From: WTFY01 sp965214675
GTDB lineage: Bacteria > Pseudomonadota > Gammaproteobacteria > UBA4575
DNA: 64,000 nt
Direction of reading: 5' to 3'
NCBI GenBank assembly: GCA_965214675.1
Contig: OZ243969.1
Span: 124,001-188,000 of the forward strand
Under the pieces are notes generated by a model. That model saw nothing but the letters and a program-made list of their open reading frames with translations. It was not told where the DNA came from and did no database searches. The translations under genes and the position numbers were made by a program. Within the stretch, counting starts at the first letter, position 1. The number at the start of each line of letters is the position of its first letter. Of the stretch, positions 9,244 through 16,891 are shown piece after piece.

Positions 9244-9369
9244 GGTATTTATTACAATCCGAAGTGACCAACCCACAGCGTACTGGCAGCAACCAATCAG
9301 AGCAAGCCTCTAAAGCAGCAGGCAGTGTATACACGTACCAGTGTGATCCTTTAGTATAAAGGCTCGAAG

Positions 9370-9447
9370 GCTAGGGGTGCCCGGATGTTGCTTACGGGTT
9401 GAGAGTTACCCTTGGAACCTGAACCAGATAATGCTGGCGGAGGGAAG
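9370..9447 (+). promoter_or_regulatory. TPP riboswitch (THI element)
   Basis: The leader carries the conserved thiamine pyrophosphate aptamer blocks in order: AGGGGTGCCC (9373-9382), GGGTTGAGAGTTACCC (9396-9411), TTGGAACCTGAACCAGATAATG (start at 9413) and CTGGCGGAGGGAA at its end. It lies 76 nt upstream of the thiC ATG, the usual place for this element in proteobacteria, where it represses translation or transcription when thiamine pyrophosphate is abundant. A likely -10 sequence (TAGTAT or TATAAA) is at about 9352-9360 just before the aptamer. Confidence 0.95.
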
Positions 9448-9522
9448 CTCGGATGCAGGAATTCTTTGGCATACGCTTTTGTTCCGCTGCGATACGATTG
9501 CCGTAGCAAAGAGGTAAACCTT

Positions 9523-11415
9523 ATGAGCGCTAGTGCCAGTTCCATACAGGAAAAATCTGCAAAGCTGTCTTCAGATATTCGCCAGCCACTTCCAGGCTCA
9601 CGTAAAATCTATGTTCAAGGGTCCAGCAAAGACCTGATGGTCGGGATGCGTGAAGTACAGTGCTCGGCGACTGCGTCCAGTTTCGGTGCAGAAGCAAACC
9701 CCCCCATAACGATTTACGACACCTCAGGCCCATACTCTGATCCGGACGTGGAAGTGGATTTGCAGCAGGGCTTGCCGGCATTGAGAAAGAGCTGGATCGA
9801 GCGGCGCAATGACACCTTGTGGCTGCCCGGGCCGTCTTCAGAATTTGGTGTGGCTCGACAAAGCGACCCGCGCACCGCGCACTTGCGTTTTGAGCACTAT
9901 CACCCCCCGCGTCGTGCACGACCGGGCCGGGCGGTTACACAGATGCATTATGCACGCCGCGGCATCATTACTCCTGAGATGGAGTATGTCGCATTGCGAG
10001 AGGATATGCGACTGCGACAACATCGTAAGGACGGCCATTATGAAAAACTCCTGCGCCAACATGCAGGACGCGGCTTTGGTGCCAATTTGCCTGAAGAGAT
10101 CACACCGGAGTTCGTGCGCACGGAATTGGCAAGCGGGCGCGCAATTATTCCATGCAACATCAATCATCCCGAATCCGAACCCATGATCATTGGTCGGAAT
10201 TTTCTGGTTAAGGTCAATACCAACTTGGGTAATTCGTCTGTCGCCTCCTCGATAGGGGAGGAAGTAGAGAAGATGGTATGGGCAGTGCGATGGGGTAGCG
10301 ATACCGTCATGGACCTCTCCACTGGAAAACATATCCATGAAACGCGCGAGTGGATCATACGAAACTCGCCGGTGCCGATTGGCACGGTCCCCATTTACCA
10401 GGCGCTTGAGAAAGTGAATGGCAAGGCTGAGGAGCTTACCTGGGACATGTACCGGGATACGCTTGTGGAGCAGGCCGAACAAGGTGTGGACTACTTCACA
10501 ATACATGCCGGGGTACGCCTGGCCTATGTCCCCATGACAGCCAAGCGTGTGACAGGCATCGTCTCTCGCGGAGGTTCGATCATGGCGAAGTGGTGTCTGG
10601 CCCATCACCAGGAAAGTTTCCTCTATACTCATTTTGAGGAAATTTGTGAAATCATGCAGGCGTACGATGTGGCATTTTCGCTTGGCGATGGCCTGCGCCC
10701 GGGCTCCATTGCCGATGCTAATGATGAAGCACAGTTTGCAGAGCTTGGGACGCTCGGCGAGCTGACAAAAATTGCATGGGATCATGACGTTCAGGTAATG
10801 ATTGAAGGACCTGGCCATATCCCCTTGCAAATGGTTCGCGAAAATGTAGACAGGGAATTAAAGGAGTGTATGGAGGCGCCGTTCTACACGCTTGGTCCGC
10901 TGGTAACAGATATCGCACCTGGCTATGACCACATCACCTCGGCGATCGGTGCAGCAAATATCGGCTGGTACGGCACTGCGATGCTTTGTTATGTCACGCC
11001 CAAGGAACACTTGGGCTTGCCAGACAAGCAGGATGTCAGGGACGGTATCATCACCTACAAAATTGCAGCGCATGCTGCTGATCTTGGCAAGGGTCATCCG
11101 GGCGCCCAGATTCGCGACAATGCATTATCCAAGGCACGCTTTGAATTTCGATGGGAGGATCAGTTCAACTTGAGCCTGGACCCGGATCATGCACGTTCAT
11201 TGCATGATGAGACGCTGCCCAGGGATGCTGCAAAAGTGGCACATTTCTGCTCCATGTGCGGACCGCATTTTTGCTCGATGAAAATCACACAGGACGTTCG
11301 CGATTATGCGGCCAGTCAGGGCATTGAAGAGATACCAGTGGCCATCGAAAAAGGCTTGCAGGACAAAGCCCGTGAATTCAGGGAAGCCGAGGCCAAGGCA
11401 CACCAGGAGACCTAG
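9523..11415 (+). CDS. thiC: Phosphomethylpyrimidine synthase
   Basis: ThiC is a radical SAM enzyme that rearranges aminoimidazole ribotide into HMP-phosphate, the pyrimidine half of thiamine. The 630-residue protein matches the family in length, contains long conserved stretches such as GVDYFTIHAG and ARFEFRWEDQFNLSLDP, and ends with CSMCGPHFCSMK, the unusual CX2CX4C motif binding its 4Fe-4S cluster. The frame opens at 9412 inside the riboswitch; the real start is the ATG at 9523, 10 nt after AAAGAGG. It is controlled by the TPP riboswitch upstream. msrA follows after 5 nt. Confidence 0.97.
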   Translation: MSASASSIQEKSAKLSSDIRQPLPGSRKIYVQGSSKDLMVGMREVQCSATASSFGAEANPPITIYDTSGPYSDPDVEVDLQQGLPALRKSWIERRNDTLWLPGPSSEFGVARQSDPRTAHLRFEHYHPPRRARPGRAVTQMHYARRGIITPEMEYVALREDMRLRQHRKDGHYEKLLRQHAGRGFGANLPEEITPEFVRTELASGRAIIPCNINHPESEPMIIGRNFLVKVNTNLGNSSVASSIGEEVEKMVWAVRWGSDTVMDLSTGKHIHETREWIIRNSPVPIGTVPIYQALEKVNGKAEELTWDMYRDTLVEQAEQGVDYFTIHAGVRLAYVPMTAKRVTGIVSRGGSIMAKWCLAHHQESFLYTHFEEICEIMQAYDVAFSLGDGLRPGSIADANDEAQFAELGTLGELTKIAWDHDVQVMIEGPGHIPLQMVRENVDRELKECMEAPFYTLGPLVTDIAPGYDHITSAIGAANIGWYGTAMLCYVTPKEHLGLPDKQDVRDGIITYKIAAHAADLGKGHPGAQIRDNALSKARFEFRWEDQFNLSLDPDHARSLHDETLPRDAAKVAHFCSMCGPHFCSMKITQDVRDYAASQGIEEIPVAIEKGLQDKAREFREAEAKAHQET

Positions 11416-11420
11416 TTGGA

Positions 11421-12044
11421 GTGGGCGGAAAATCACAGCTTGTGACAAGCGACCAGGCACTGGCTGGCAGAGATGCGCCGATGCCGGTAACCAACAGGCA
11501 TTATGTAAGCGGCAACCTGTTATTGCCGCCTTTTCCTGATGGAATGGTCATAGCGATGTTTGGTCTGGGCTGCTTTTGGGGGGCAGAGAGAACATTTTGG
11601 CAGTTGCCGGGAGTGTATTCGACTTCTGTGGGTTATTCTGGCGGATCTACTCCAAACCCGACCTATCGGGAAGTCTGTACCGGCATGACGGGACACAATG
11701 AGGTTGTGCGCGTTGTGTATATGCCCGATCGTATCAGCTATACCCGGTTGCTCCGGTTGTTCTGGGAGTCACATGATCCCACACAGGGGATGCGCCAGGG
11801 CAATGACCTGGGCACCCAGTATCGTTCGGGCATCTACGCGTACGATGAGGCGCAGAAAAGCAGTGCCGAGCAGACCAGGCAGCAATACCAGCAGGCATTA
11901 ACCCAACGAGGCTATTCATCTATCACGACTGAAATTGTTCAGGCTCCTGAATTTTATTATGCGGAGGATTACCATCAGCAATATCTGGCCAAAAACCCGA
12001 ATGGCTACTGCGGACTGGGAGGGACGGGGGTCACATTGACGTGA
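11421..12044 (+). CDS. msrA: Peptide-methionine (S)-S-oxide reductase
   Basis: MsrA repairs oxidised methionine in proteins using thioredoxin. The 207-residue sequence has the catalytic motif GLGCFWGAERTFW with the reactive Cys, the pattern SVGYSGGSTPNPTY and, near the end, the substrate-binding region YYAEDYHQQYLAKNPNGYC with a possible resolving Cys. The best start is the GTG at 11421, 5 nt after thiC, preceded by GGAG at 11406; the first 40 or so residues are poorly conserved in the family. The stop overlaps the pdxH start as GTGA, so the two are probably co-translated. Confidence 0.93.
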   Translation: MGGKSQLVTSDQALAGRDAPMPVTNRHYVSGNLLLPPFPDGMVIAMFGLGCFWGAERTFWQLPGVYSTSVGYSGGSTPNPTYREVCTGMTGHNEVVRVVYMPDRISYTRLLRLFWESHDPTQGMRQGNDLGTQYRSGIYAYDEAQKSSAEQTRQQYQQALTQRGYSSITTEIVQAPEFYYAEDYHQQYLAKNPNGYCGLGGTGVTLT

Positions 12045-12715
12045 CTGTGCAACGCAAAAGCCCGATGCGAAATAAGAACGATGCCGACAAGCCGGAAAAG
12101 AGCTATCACACCGCAACGCTGGATGAACGAAGTGCTGAAAGGAACCCCTTTGCGCAGTTCCGGCTATGGTTTGATGAGACGCTTGACTCAGGGTTCACAG
12201 AGCCCCATGCAATGAATCTTGCGACGCTCAGTCATACAGGTGCGATCTCTTCGCGCATGGTGTTGTTAAAAGAATTCGATGAATCAGGATTTGTTTTTTT
12301 TACCAACTACAACAGTGACAAGGCCCAGGATTTACATGCAACACGCATCGCCGCGCTTTGTTTCTGGTGGGACAAGCTGTATCGACAGGTACGGATCTCG
12401 GGCCGGGTTGAAAAGATTCCGCCTCCAGACTCTGCCGAGTACTTCCATTCACGTCCCAGAGGGAGTCAACTTGGCGCCCTGGCTTCCCAGCAAAGCCAGG
12501 TAATTGAAGACTATTCAGTATTGGAAAATGCTTACCAGCATCTGGAGCAGCGCTATCAGGGGCAGGAAATCCCCTATCCTGAACACTGGGGGGGCTATCG
12601 GGTTATTCCGGATCAGTTTGAGTTCTGGCAGGGACGCCCGAATCGACTGCATGATCGTCTTCGTTATACAGCAGCCCCGACGGGAGAGTGGAAGCTTGAA
12701 AGGCTATCTCCCTGA
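12041..12715 (+). CDS. pdxH: Pyridoxamine 5'-phosphate oxidase
   Basis: PdxH oxidises pyridoxine or pyridoxamine 5'-phosphate to pyridoxal phosphate with FMN. The 224-residue protein has FMN-binding stretches SSRMVLLKEFDESGFVFFTN and the C-terminal signature EFWQGRPNRLHDRLRY with the conserved Arg and His. The start could be the GTG at 12041 (GTGA overlap with msrA) or the ATG at 12065, since the N-terminus is not conserved. Grouping with thiC places two cofactor genes together, though the TPP riboswitch would directly concern only the mRNA that starts upstream of thiC. Confidence 0.95.
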   Translation: MTVQRKSPMRNKNDADKPEKSYHTATLDERSAERNPFAQFRLWFDETLDSGFTEPHAMNLATLSHTGAISSRMVLLKEFDESGFVFFTNYNSDKAQDLHATRIAALCFWWDKLYRQVRISGRVEKIPPPDSAEYFHSRPRGSQLGALASQQSQVIEDYSVLENAYQHLEQRYQGQEIPYPEHWGGYRVIPDQFEFWQGRPNRLHDRLRYTAAPTGEWKLERLSP

Positions 12716-12742
12716 GTGGTTCACGGCACACTCATCAATCTT

Positions 12743-12961
12743 TCATTCGTAGACGAGGTGCCACTGCGGGTCTGGCCTTTGCTTTTCCGGCCAGTATGTT
12801 TTGTCTGGATTCTCTTGGTTGAGTTCTTCACACTTTTTGCATGCCTCTCCATAGGTCATCGTCTCTTCTGTGAATTTTCCAGTTTCAAACTCGTATTTGA
12901 GTTTCCACGCAATAATGTAGCCGGGGTCCTGGGCCCGACGAATCAAGTTTTCTGTACTCAT
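12743..12961 (-). CDS. Small hypothetical protein (72 aa)
   Basis: I do not recognise this protein. From the ATG at 12961 it encodes 72 polar residues, MSTENLIRRAQDPGYIIAWK at the start and PDPQWHLVYE at the end, with two Cys in the arrangement CKKCEE. Length, balanced amino acid use and position in a 28-nt gap behind pdxH support a real gene. An in-frame GTG or ATG up to 12985 would add eight residues. There is no signal peptide or membrane helix, so a cytoplasmic protein is likely. Confidence 0.55.
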   Translation of the reverse strand: MSTENLIRRAQDPGYIIAWKLKYEFETGKFTEETMTYGEACKKCEELNQENPDKTYWPEKQRPDPQWHLVYE

Positions 12962-13140
12962 GGGCAGTTCCTGTTCTTTTCGCAAAAGACGGGCAATTTA
13001 TCTTTCTGCGGATATTGAAATTGAACGACTGGCACAATGTATGTGCCGGATTGGGGTTTCTATCAAAAATACGTGCCTGTGTGCAACTTTTTCAGCCGGG
13101 CCATAACTACGGCCTGAAGAAAAGAATGGCTGTGCATCCT

Positions 13141-13506
13141 CTATTCTGAAGTCTGGCGAGCCTCCAGGGAAACTTTCCACTCTACCCTGTAGACCGTTTG
13201 GTCGGTATTGGGACCTTTGGGTCCACTTGGGCTGATGAGTGCTGATTGAGGCCCCATGACTTGCTGGTAATAGCGGACGGCAGCCTGCGCAAAGCCCGGA
13301 CATTCAAAAGGTAGATCATGGTGGACTTCGAAGGTCAGTGACCCGTCTTTCTCCATCAGGGCGTCCAGCCCTGCTAAAAGGTGGGAGTGGAAATTACTTT
13401 CAAACTCAGCGTCAAACAGTATCTTGCAGGTCTGTCTTCCGTCCTGATTGCCGGGTTTTACATGGTCGGGGAACAAACCGTGAAAAAATATTGTGGCTTT
13501 ATCCAT
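13141..13506 (-). CDS. Hypothetical protein (121 aa)
   Basis: Unrecognised protein of 121 residues from the ATG at 13506. It begins MDKATIFFHGLFPDHVKPGN and has a mixed alpha/beta composition without signal peptide or membrane segment. The C-terminal part, TVYRVEWKVSLEA, looks like an edge strand. The gene is divergent from the 75-residue gene at 13538 with 31 nt between starts. The 155 bases between its stop and the next minus-strand gene show nothing I can identify. Amino acid composition is ordinary, which favours real coding over a shadow frame. Confidence 0.55.
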   Translation of the reverse strand: MDKATIFFHGLFPDHVKPGNQDGRQTCKILFDAEFESNFHSHLLAGLDALMEKDGSLTFEVHHDLPFECPGFAQAAVRYYQQVMGPQSALISPSGPKGPNTDQTVYRVEWKVSLEARQTSE

Positions 13507-13537
13507 GTAAAGATGGGGGCACGTTACAATTGGACCC

Positions 13538-13765
13538 GTGGAGTATAGATTACAAACGGATGTTTCTGAATTTGTGATTCGTCAGGAACCTCTCGGGCTG
13601 TGGGACCTGTGGGTGGACGGTATGCCAACACTGACCTTCCCTACACCGGATGCTGCTGCCAAAGCCGTGTATGAGCAGGACTCCGGCTATATCGTCTGGG
13701 ATCAATTGAAGGAACACAGCGCACCGCAAGACCTCAGCGGCTGGGAGGAAATCGGGTCAACGTGA
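13538..13765 (+). CDS. Small hypothetical protein (75 aa)
   Basis: Unrecognised 75-residue acidic protein starting at a GTG (13538). The sequence includes LGLWDLWVDGMPTLTFPTPD and a C-terminal QDLSGWEE, with many Trp and Asp. It resembles a compact beta-rich domain with no membrane segment. It is divergent from the 121-residue gene and ends 35 nt before a perfect inverted repeat. The choice of GTG is the only start giving the full conserved-looking stretch. Function unknown. Confidence 0.5.
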   Translation: MEYRLQTDVSEFVIRQEPLGLWDLWVDGMPTLTFPTPDAAAKAVYEQDSGYIVWDQLKEHSAPQDLSGWEEIGST

Positions 13766-13800
13766 GGCTGCCGAGCAGAAACCGTATTGGCCCTATCGGG

Positions 13801-13830
13801 CCTGGAACCCGCCGGCAGGCGGGTTCCAGG
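13801..13830. terminator. Perfect 13-bp hairpin between convergent genes
   Basis: CCTGGAACCCGCC at 13801-13813 and GGCGGGTTCCAGG at 13818-13830 pair perfectly around the 4-nt loop GGCA. The hairpin lies between the stop of the small gene (13765) and the stop of metY (13836), so it could end transcription from both sides. Neither side has a clear run of T, so a pure intrinsic terminator is uncertain. A shorter competing hairpin, GGCCC-TATC-GGGCC (13789-13802), overlaps its left arm. Confidence 0.6.
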
Positions 13831-13835
13831 CAGGG

Positions 13836-15110
13836 CTAGCCGGATTTTTCCAGTGCTTGATCAATGTCCTCCAGGATGTCATCAATATGCTCAATCCCGA
13901 TGGACAGCCTGACCAAATCATCACTTACGCCAGCAACTGCCTGCTCCTCCTTGGACAATTGCCGATGTGTAGTCGTGGCTGGATGACAAGCCAGTGATTT
14001 TGCATCACCGATGTTTACCAGTCTGACAATCAGGTTCAGTGAATCAATAAACTTCACACCTGCATCAAGGCCTCCCTTGATTCCAAAGCTCAAGATCCCC
14101 GAGGCACGTCCACTGCAATATTTTTCTACCAGCGGGTAGTCTTCATGCGTCGGCAGCCCGGCGTAGTTTACCCAGGTGACACTCGGATGTTTTTGCAGGT
14201 GCTCAGCTACAGCGAGCGCATTTTCGCAATGGCGGTCCATGCGTACTGGCAGGCTTTCAACACCTTGCAGTACCAGGAAGCTGTTCATAGGCGAAATTGC
14301 CGGACCCATATTGCGCAATGGCACCACCCGCACGCGGGCGATGTAGGCTGCCTGTCCCAACGCCTCTGTGTAGACGACCCCGTGATAAGAAGGGTCGGGT
14401 TCATTCAGCATGGGGAACCGTTTTTTGTGGTCCGTCCACGGGAAATTTCCTGAGTCCACGACAATACCGCCGATCGTTGTGCCATGGCCCGTCATGTACT
14501 TGGTCAGCGAATGAACAACGATATCCGCTCCAAATTCAAAAGGCCGACACAGGTACGGACTGGGTACAGTATTGTCCACCATGACCGGCACTCCCTTGGC
14601 ATGTGCAACCGCGACCGTTTTTTCCAGATCGATTATGTTCCCGGCAGGGTTCCCCAGGGATTCACAGAAAACGGTTTTGGTATTATCGTCTATCGCTGCC
14701 GAGATGGCGTCCATGTCACGGTAGTCAACAAATCGCACATCAATCCCGAGTTTTGGCAGGGTATGTGCAAACAGGTTATACGTGCCCCCATACAGGGTTG
14801 TCACCGAAACTATATTGTCTCCACGTTCGGCGATTGCAAGAATGGCCATGGTAATCGCTGCCATTCCGGATGAAAGTGCCAGGGCGCCGATACCACCCTC
14901 CATCGCTGCAATACGTTGTTCAAGTACCGCAGTGGTCGGGTTCATTATTCGTGTGTAGATGTTTCCCTCAACCTTCAGGTCAAACAGGTCAGCACCATGT
15001 TGAGTGTTGTCAAACGCATAAGACGAGGTCTGGTAGATGGGTACGGCGACTGCCTTGGTGGTTGCTTCGGGCGAGTAGCCGCTGTGGATTGCAAGTGTTT
15101 CAATTTTCAT
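13836..15110 (-). CDS. metY: O-acetylhomoserine aminocarboxypropyltransferase (sulfhydrylase)
   Basis: MetY makes homocysteine (or with other thiols, methionine) directly from O-acetylhomoserine and sulfide using pyridoxal phosphate. The 424-residue protein is of MetY length, longer than MetB or MetZ, and carries YTRIMNPTTAVLEQRIA, the PLP-binding Tyr and Arg region, and VHSLTKYMTGHGTT with the Schiff-base Lys. A GAGG ribosome binding site precedes the ATG at 15110. The 216-nt region upstream to the BolA gene contains a TATGAT -10-like element on the minus strand and no riboswitch I can recognise. Confidence 0.94.
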   Translation of the reverse strand: MKIETLAIHSGYSPEATTKAVAVPIYQTSSYAFDNTQHGADLFDLKVEGNIYTRIMNPTTAVLEQRIAAMEGGIGALALSSGMAAITMAILAIAERGDNIVSVTTLYGGTYNLFAHTLPKLGIDVRFVDYRDMDAISAAIDDNTKTVFCESLGNPAGNIIDLEKTVAVAHAKGVPVMVDNTVPSPYLCRPFEFGADIVVHSLTKYMTGHGTTIGGIVVDSGNFPWTDHKKRFPMLNEPDPSYHGVVYTEALGQAAYIARVRVVPLRNMGPAISPMNSFLVLQGVESLPVRMDRHCENALAVAEHLQKHPSVTWVNYAGLPTHEDYPLVEKYCSGRASGILSFGIKGGLDAGVKFIDSLNLIVRLVNIGDAKSLACHPATTTHRQLSKEEQAVAGVSDDLVRLSIGIEHIDDILEDIDQALEKSG

Positions 15111-15326
15111 GAACGGTTTTCCTCAAAAAATACTAGGGCCATGCTACTCCCGATGGTGCAACTGGCGATGCCAAGGGTGACTGTGAACTATGTGGGTGTG
15201 CGCTATCATAACAGTGACGGGTGCCTGCGAATCTAACGCGAATAATGAGGTAGGCTCTATATCCTGATTGACGGAGTCTGGGATGTACATGCAGGGCGCA
15301 GTTTGGGTATGTCGTGCAATCCTCGC

Positions 15327-15572
15327 TCAGCAGGCGGTTTGCATCTCCCATTCAGACGGGGTAAAGGTCTTGATGCTGAGTGCATGCAGTGCACCACTGG
15401 CGATTTGTGCCTTGACGGTCGAATAGACAAGCTGGTGTTCCTTTACCATGCTCATCCCCTCAAAGCATTCACTGATCACGGTTGCCTCGTACTTGCCCTC
15501 AGCACCACTGACAATGGCTTGTGAGTCAGGCACACCTTTTTCAATGAGGGTCTTGATTTCATCTGCTTGCAT
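15327..15572 (-). CDS. ibaG: BolA/IbaG family protein
   Basis: Small BolA-fold protein of 81 residues; the family partners CGFS glutaredoxins in iron-sulfur cluster handling. The sequence has the BolA core, with GKYEATVISECFEGMSMVKEHQ and the conserved His-containing helix before VYSTVKAQI, and ends SALHALSIKTFTP-like. The ATG at 15572 follows a strong AGGAGG site, so the frame's longer version up to 15602 is unlikely. A CGFS glutaredoxin (grxD) exists elsewhere in the window at 51485. The TnpB element lies 99 nt upstream on the same strand, separating it from rnd. Confidence 0.88.
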   Translation of the reverse strand: MQADEIKTLIEKGVPDSQAIVSGAEGKYEATVISECFEGMSMVKEHQLVYSTVKAQIASGALHALSIKTFTPSEWEMQTAC

Positions 15573-15663
15573 AAAAGAACAGGCCTCCTGGCTGGTGGGC
15601 AAAGACGGAGTGTATTAAATTCCATGCTAAGCGCAAAATTATACCCGTTTGCGTATTCGATGA

Positions 15664-15671
15664 TAATTATT
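15664..15671. repeat. 8-bp target site duplication, left copy
   Basis: TAATTATT immediately outside the left inverted repeat of the first TnpB element, identical to the octamer at 16884-16891. Confidence 0.8.
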
Positions 15672-15695
15672 GGGAATTATGTACCTGAATCCGCA
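15672..15695. repeat. Terminal inverted repeat, tnpB 3' end, copy 1
   Basis: 24 bp beginning GGGAATTATGTACC and ending AATCCGCA on the plus strand. Its reverse complement pairs with 16860-16883 except for about four central bases. It also provides one arm of a subterminal hairpin, GAATCC-GCAGG-GGATTC (15687-15703), at the 3' end of tnpB. Confidence 0.8.
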
Positions 15696-15830
15696 GGGGA
15701 TTCGATACCCGTTTGACGTTTCACAGGCCCGCTACTGCGGCCACCTCCACGTCCAGCAGCCCCATTCTCGAAGGCCAGAATATTCAATGCGGCATTCATG
15801 TCCGCATTGGCCCGATGCCCGCACTCCACA
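15672..15830 (-). ncRNA. Probable omega (reRNA) guide RNA scaffold, copy 1
   Basis: TnpB guide RNAs are made from the 3' end of the tnpB gene and the element end, with the guide read from the flanking DNA. The last 135 bp of the two elements differ at only about five positions, much less than the rest of the gene, as expected if this part also acts as RNA. A hairpin GAATCC-CCTGC-GGATTC sits just before the end on the minus strand. The guide here would begin AATAATTATCATCGAATACG, read from 15671 downward. The 5' limit is a guess. Confidence 0.35.
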
Positions 15831-16858
15831 CATTCAAACGTACTTTGTGTTTTACGGTTCTGTTTATCTGTATGTCCACATTCATGGCACGTCTGACTCG
15901 TATACTGTGGGGCAACCTTCACTACACTGGACTTGTACGCCAGGCATTGCTCCAGCTTGTACCAGCTAGAGTTCAGGATGCCCTTGTTAAGTCCTTTTTT
16001 ACCTTTTCCACTAGCCGTCATGCCCTGCGTGTTCAGATCTTCCATGTAAACCGCGTTGTACTTGTCAGCAATCTCCCGGCTGACCTGGTGGCACCAGTTA
16101 GTACGTTTCTGTACGATCTTTTGCTGGGTTCTTGCAGAAAGATTTTTTGCTTTCAGGTAGCGATTGGATGGGGCAACACCCTTCTTTCTATTCCCTGCTT
16201 GTCTGCGTGCCATCATGCGCTGATACCGTCTTTTACGTGCCTCCAGCGTGGATATATCGGGCGTGCAGTACCTTTGCCCATCCGACAGGGTGATCTGTCC
16301 GACATTGCGGTCTATGCCCACAGGCTTGATTGAGGATGGCAGGGCAGTAATCTCAACCTCGTATACGATGTACGCGTACCACTTGCCAGCCTCGTATTTG
16401 AGGGTCCCGCTTTTTGCAATGCCGTCGGTGTAGGGATTGTTTCCACTGAGCCTGAGCTGCCCGATCTTCTGGACGTGCAGGTAATCACCCTGCAACCTGA
16501 ACAGGCTTGTGCCCAAAGGAATAGAGGGTACATGGGTGTATCGTCCATGGAATTTCGGCAGACCGCCTTCGCCCTTGAAAAACTGTTGGTAGGTTGTCTC
16601 GATGGGCTTTAACGCCAAGCGCACAATGTTTGCCGAGTAGTCTTGTAGCCACGGCTTCTGCCTTCTCAGGTTGGTGAAGCGAGGAAGAAGCGAATACCAG
16701 CGTGGATCGCACCGACCATACGCCGTGTATTCATCTTGCAGCACACCGACAAAGTGATTCCACACATAGCGGCAGGCCCCTGCCAGCTCATGCAGCCTGT
16801 GTGCCTTGGCCGGTGTCTGCGGGTGCAGACGATAACGAATCGTGCGGTACGTTTTCAT
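15677..16858 (-). CDS. tnpB: RNA-guided endonuclease TnpB, copy 1
   Basis: The 393-residue TnpB is a compact RuvC nuclease guided by an RNA from the element's own end, cutting DNA next to a short target-adjacent motif. The N-terminal OrfB domain includes LHELAGACRYVWNHFVG. The RuvC residues are D183 (GIDRNVG), E273 (YMEDLN) and D353 (NADMNAALN), and the zinc finger is C324, C327, C343, C346. All are present, so the protein looks active. The stop codon lies inside the terminal repeat. It is about 85% identical to the copy at 28504. Confidence 0.95.
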   Translation of the reverse strand: MKTYRTIRYRLHPQTPAKAHRLHELAGACRYVWNHFVGVLQDEYTAYGRCDPRWYSLLPRFTNLRRQKPWLQDYSANIVRLALKPIETTYQQFFKGEGGLPKFHGRYTHVPSIPLGTSLFRLQGDYLHVQKIGQLRLSGNNPYTDGIAKSGTLKYEAGKWYAYIVYEVEITALPSSIKPVGIDRNVGQITLSDGQRYCTPDISTLEARKRRYQRMMARRQAGNRKKGVAPSNRYLKAKNLSARTQQKIVQKRTNWCHQVSREIADKYNAVYMEDLNTQGMTASGKGKKGLNKGILNSSWYKLEQCLAYKSSVVKVAPQYTSQTCHECGHTDKQNRKTQSTFECVECGHRANADMNAALNILAFENGAAGRGGGRSSGPVKRQTGIESPADSGT

Positions 16859-16859
16859 A

Positions 16860-16883
16860 TGCGGATTTTACTACATAATTCCC
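16860..16883. repeat. Terminal inverted repeat, tnpB 5' end, copy 1
   Basis: 24 bp beginning TGCGGATT and ending TACATAATTCCC on the plus strand, directly upstream of the tnpB ATG on the minus strand. The inverted partner is 15672-15695. Confidence 0.8.
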
Positions 16884-16891
16884 TAATTATT
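16884..16891. repeat. 8-bp target site duplication, right copy
   Basis: TAATTATT immediately outside the right inverted repeat of the first TnpB element. It includes the TAA stop of rnd on the minus strand, so the original target was the 3' end of rnd. Confidence 0.8.

Larger units (their letters stand above)
15672..16883 (-). mobile_element. TnpB element, copy 1, with terminal inverted repeats and target duplication
   Basis: The 1212-bp element consists of one tnpB gene and its ends. On the plus strand it begins GGGAATTATGTA and ends TACATAATTCCC; the inverted ends match over 24 bp with few mismatches and reach into the gene at both sides. Directly outside both ends stands the same octamer, TAATTATT. 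No tnpA or other transposase is present. It is inserted at the very 3' end of rnd: the right octamer contains the rnd stop codon, so rnd remains intact. IS605/IS607 elements normally have neither inverted ends nor target duplications. Confidence 0.85.

Noticed and set aside
9838..10830. Long minus-strand open frame (330 codons) inside thiC
   Set aside because: Shadow of thiC; its translation is Cys- and His-rich with no family pattern, while the plus strand is clearly ThiC.
15111..15326. SAM or SAH riboswitch upstream of metY
   Set aside because: The 216-nt leader lacks the conserved sequence blocks of the known SAM and SAH classes that I can recall.
15672..16883. TnpB element as a standard IS605 with tnpA nearby
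   Set aside because: No HUH transposase or serine resolvase frame is found inside or beside either copy.
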